This document shows positions 29,742 through 30,228 of a stretch of DNA of 30,228 nt, piece after piece. The notes under the pieces are model-generated. The model was given only the letters and a program-made list of their open reading frames with translations. It was not told where the DNA came from and did no database searches. The DNA comes from CAMAXB01 sp041746615 (GTDB lineage: Bacteria; Verrucomicrobiota; Verrucomicrobiia; Opitutales; Opitutaceae). Positions within the stretch are counted from its first letter, which is position 1; each line of letters begins with the position of its first letter. Location of the stretch: contig JBGTGS010000293.1 in NCBI GenBank assembly GCA_041746615.1, forward strand, positions 1 through 30,228. Reading direction: 5' to 3'. A program made the translations under genes and the position numbers.

Positions 29742-30065
29742 ATGAAAAGGAGCGTGATAGTCCTGTGCATCGCGGCAGTCGCTCTCGGGCTAGCGGTTGC
29801 TTATCGCGTCGGCCCGCGGACAATCGCCAAAGAAGAAGGAGCACGAGGAGATTTCATCTCCATCGTCGAAATACCAGCGGGAGCTATTTCTTCGCGGCTC
29901 ATGAGGGACAATCCGCGATATCGTTTCGAGTATCGGCTGGCGGACGGCTACCTATGGTCCGCTTTCTCCTTCCGTGGAGAGAGTTTTTATCCACGAAGTG
30001 CTGGTGTGAAGTGGACGTCTGACATTAGGGCAGTCGATCCAAAGGGGTCAATGATTAACAATTGA
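29742..30065 (+). CDS. Cassette 7: exported or anchored protein, last of the array
   Basis: A 107-residue protein with an N-terminal hydrophobic segment (MKRSVIVLCIAAVALGLAVAYRVG) that is either a signal anchor or a signal peptide. The remainder (FISIVEIPAGAISSRLMRDNPRYRFEYRLADGYLWSAFSFRGESFYPRSAGVKW) looks like a small beta-rich domain with no recognised family. The ATG is 12 bases after the cassette boundary (GTTAGGC, 29729-29735), as in the other cassettes. No GCCTAAC box or attC fold follows its stop; instead the window runs into a transposase gene after 28 bases. The natural C-terminus and cassette end may therefore be lost. Confidence 0.68.
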   Translation: MKRSVIVLCIAAVALGLAVAYRVGPRTIAKEEGARGDFISIVEIPAGAISSRLMRDNPRYRFEYRLADGYLWSAFSFRGESFYPRSAGVKWTSDIRAVDPKGSMINN

Positions 30066-30093
30066 CATTTAAATTCCAAGCGGCGGTCATTTG

Positions 30094-30228
30094 ATGATGG
30101 CTCGCAAGTTGCGTATGGAGGAGACCGGTGGGATGTACCACGTGTTGAACCGTGGGAACTATCGGGCGTGGGTGTTTGGGGATGAGGGGGCGAGGGATGC
30201 GTTCGAGGCGACGTTGTTTGAGGCGTGC
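30094..30228 (+). CDS. REP-associated tyrosine transposase, N-terminal part (cut by window end)
   Basis: The frame from ATG 30094 (or 30097) stays open to the window end and gives 45 residues: MMARKLRMEETGGMYHVLNRGNYRAWVFGDEG, then ARDAFEATLFEAC. The GMYHVLNRGNYR motif and the following acidic residues are typical of the Y1/TnpA_REP (RAYT, IS200-related) transposases. The HUH and catalytic Tyr motifs would lie beyond the window. Codon use is rich in GGG and GTG, unlike the cassettes. RAYTs act on REP palindromes; the REP-like element at 23541-23611 may be a substrate of such an enzyme. Its position marks the end of the visible cassette array. Confidence 0.8.
   Translation, partial: MMARKLRMEETGGMYHVLNRGNYRAWVFGDEGARDAFEATLFEAC

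Overview
The window is high-GC bacterial chromosome and probably comes from a Verrucomicrobiota, Opitutales-like genome. That placement is an inference. It rests on a fused LpxC-FabZ gene followed directly by lpxA (a Gram-negative outer membrane; this fusion also occurs in Bacteroidota and Chlorobiota), an unmodifiable-looking elongation factor P, weak or absent Shine-Dalgarno sequences, heptamer minisatellites, a REP-associated transposase and an integron integrase with an extra N-terminal segment. Positions 1-222 hold no gene that I can support.

Region 1 (223-17299) is ordinary housekeeping. On the minus strand lie a small unknown gene translationally coupled to an RhlE-like helicase, a TolC-type outer membrane protein, a PpiD-like chaperone, a YihY/BrkB membrane protein, a GYF-domain membrane protein and argS. 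A divergent plus-strand unit holds a pyrimidine-nucleoside phosphorylase homologue with a rewritten signature loop, then a strong terminator and a beta-carbonic anhydrase. efp (minus) diverges from lpxC-fabZ and lpxA (plus, lipid A and fatty acid synthesis). hisI, a 15-unit heptamer repeat, a DUF971 gene and mnmA follow on the minus strand.

Region 2 (17556-24420) is carbohydrate metabolism: a GH13 alpha-glucan enzyme, then gap, pgk and tpiA in order. Each of the three glycolytic genes has a hairpin at or just after its stop codon. A REP-like palindrome and a secreted LamG-like protein close this part.

Region 3 (24589-30228) is the accessory part and the main interest. A RelE/ParE-type toxin-antitoxin pair is followed by a chromosomal integron: intI on the minus strand, a 360-bp repeat-rich attI region, and seven gene cassettes on the plus strand. 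I find attC sites for the first six cassettes. In all six, the 7-base R'' box is the exact reverse complement of that cassette's own 5' boundary, which fixes the cassette ends to the base. The seventh has no recognisable attC and runs into the start of a REP-associated tyrosine transposase gene cut by the window end. Five of the seven cassette products look exported or membrane-bound, one looks like a SUKH (SMI1/KNR4) protein and one is unknown. Three cassette genes read into their attC and take their last 16-17 residues from it.
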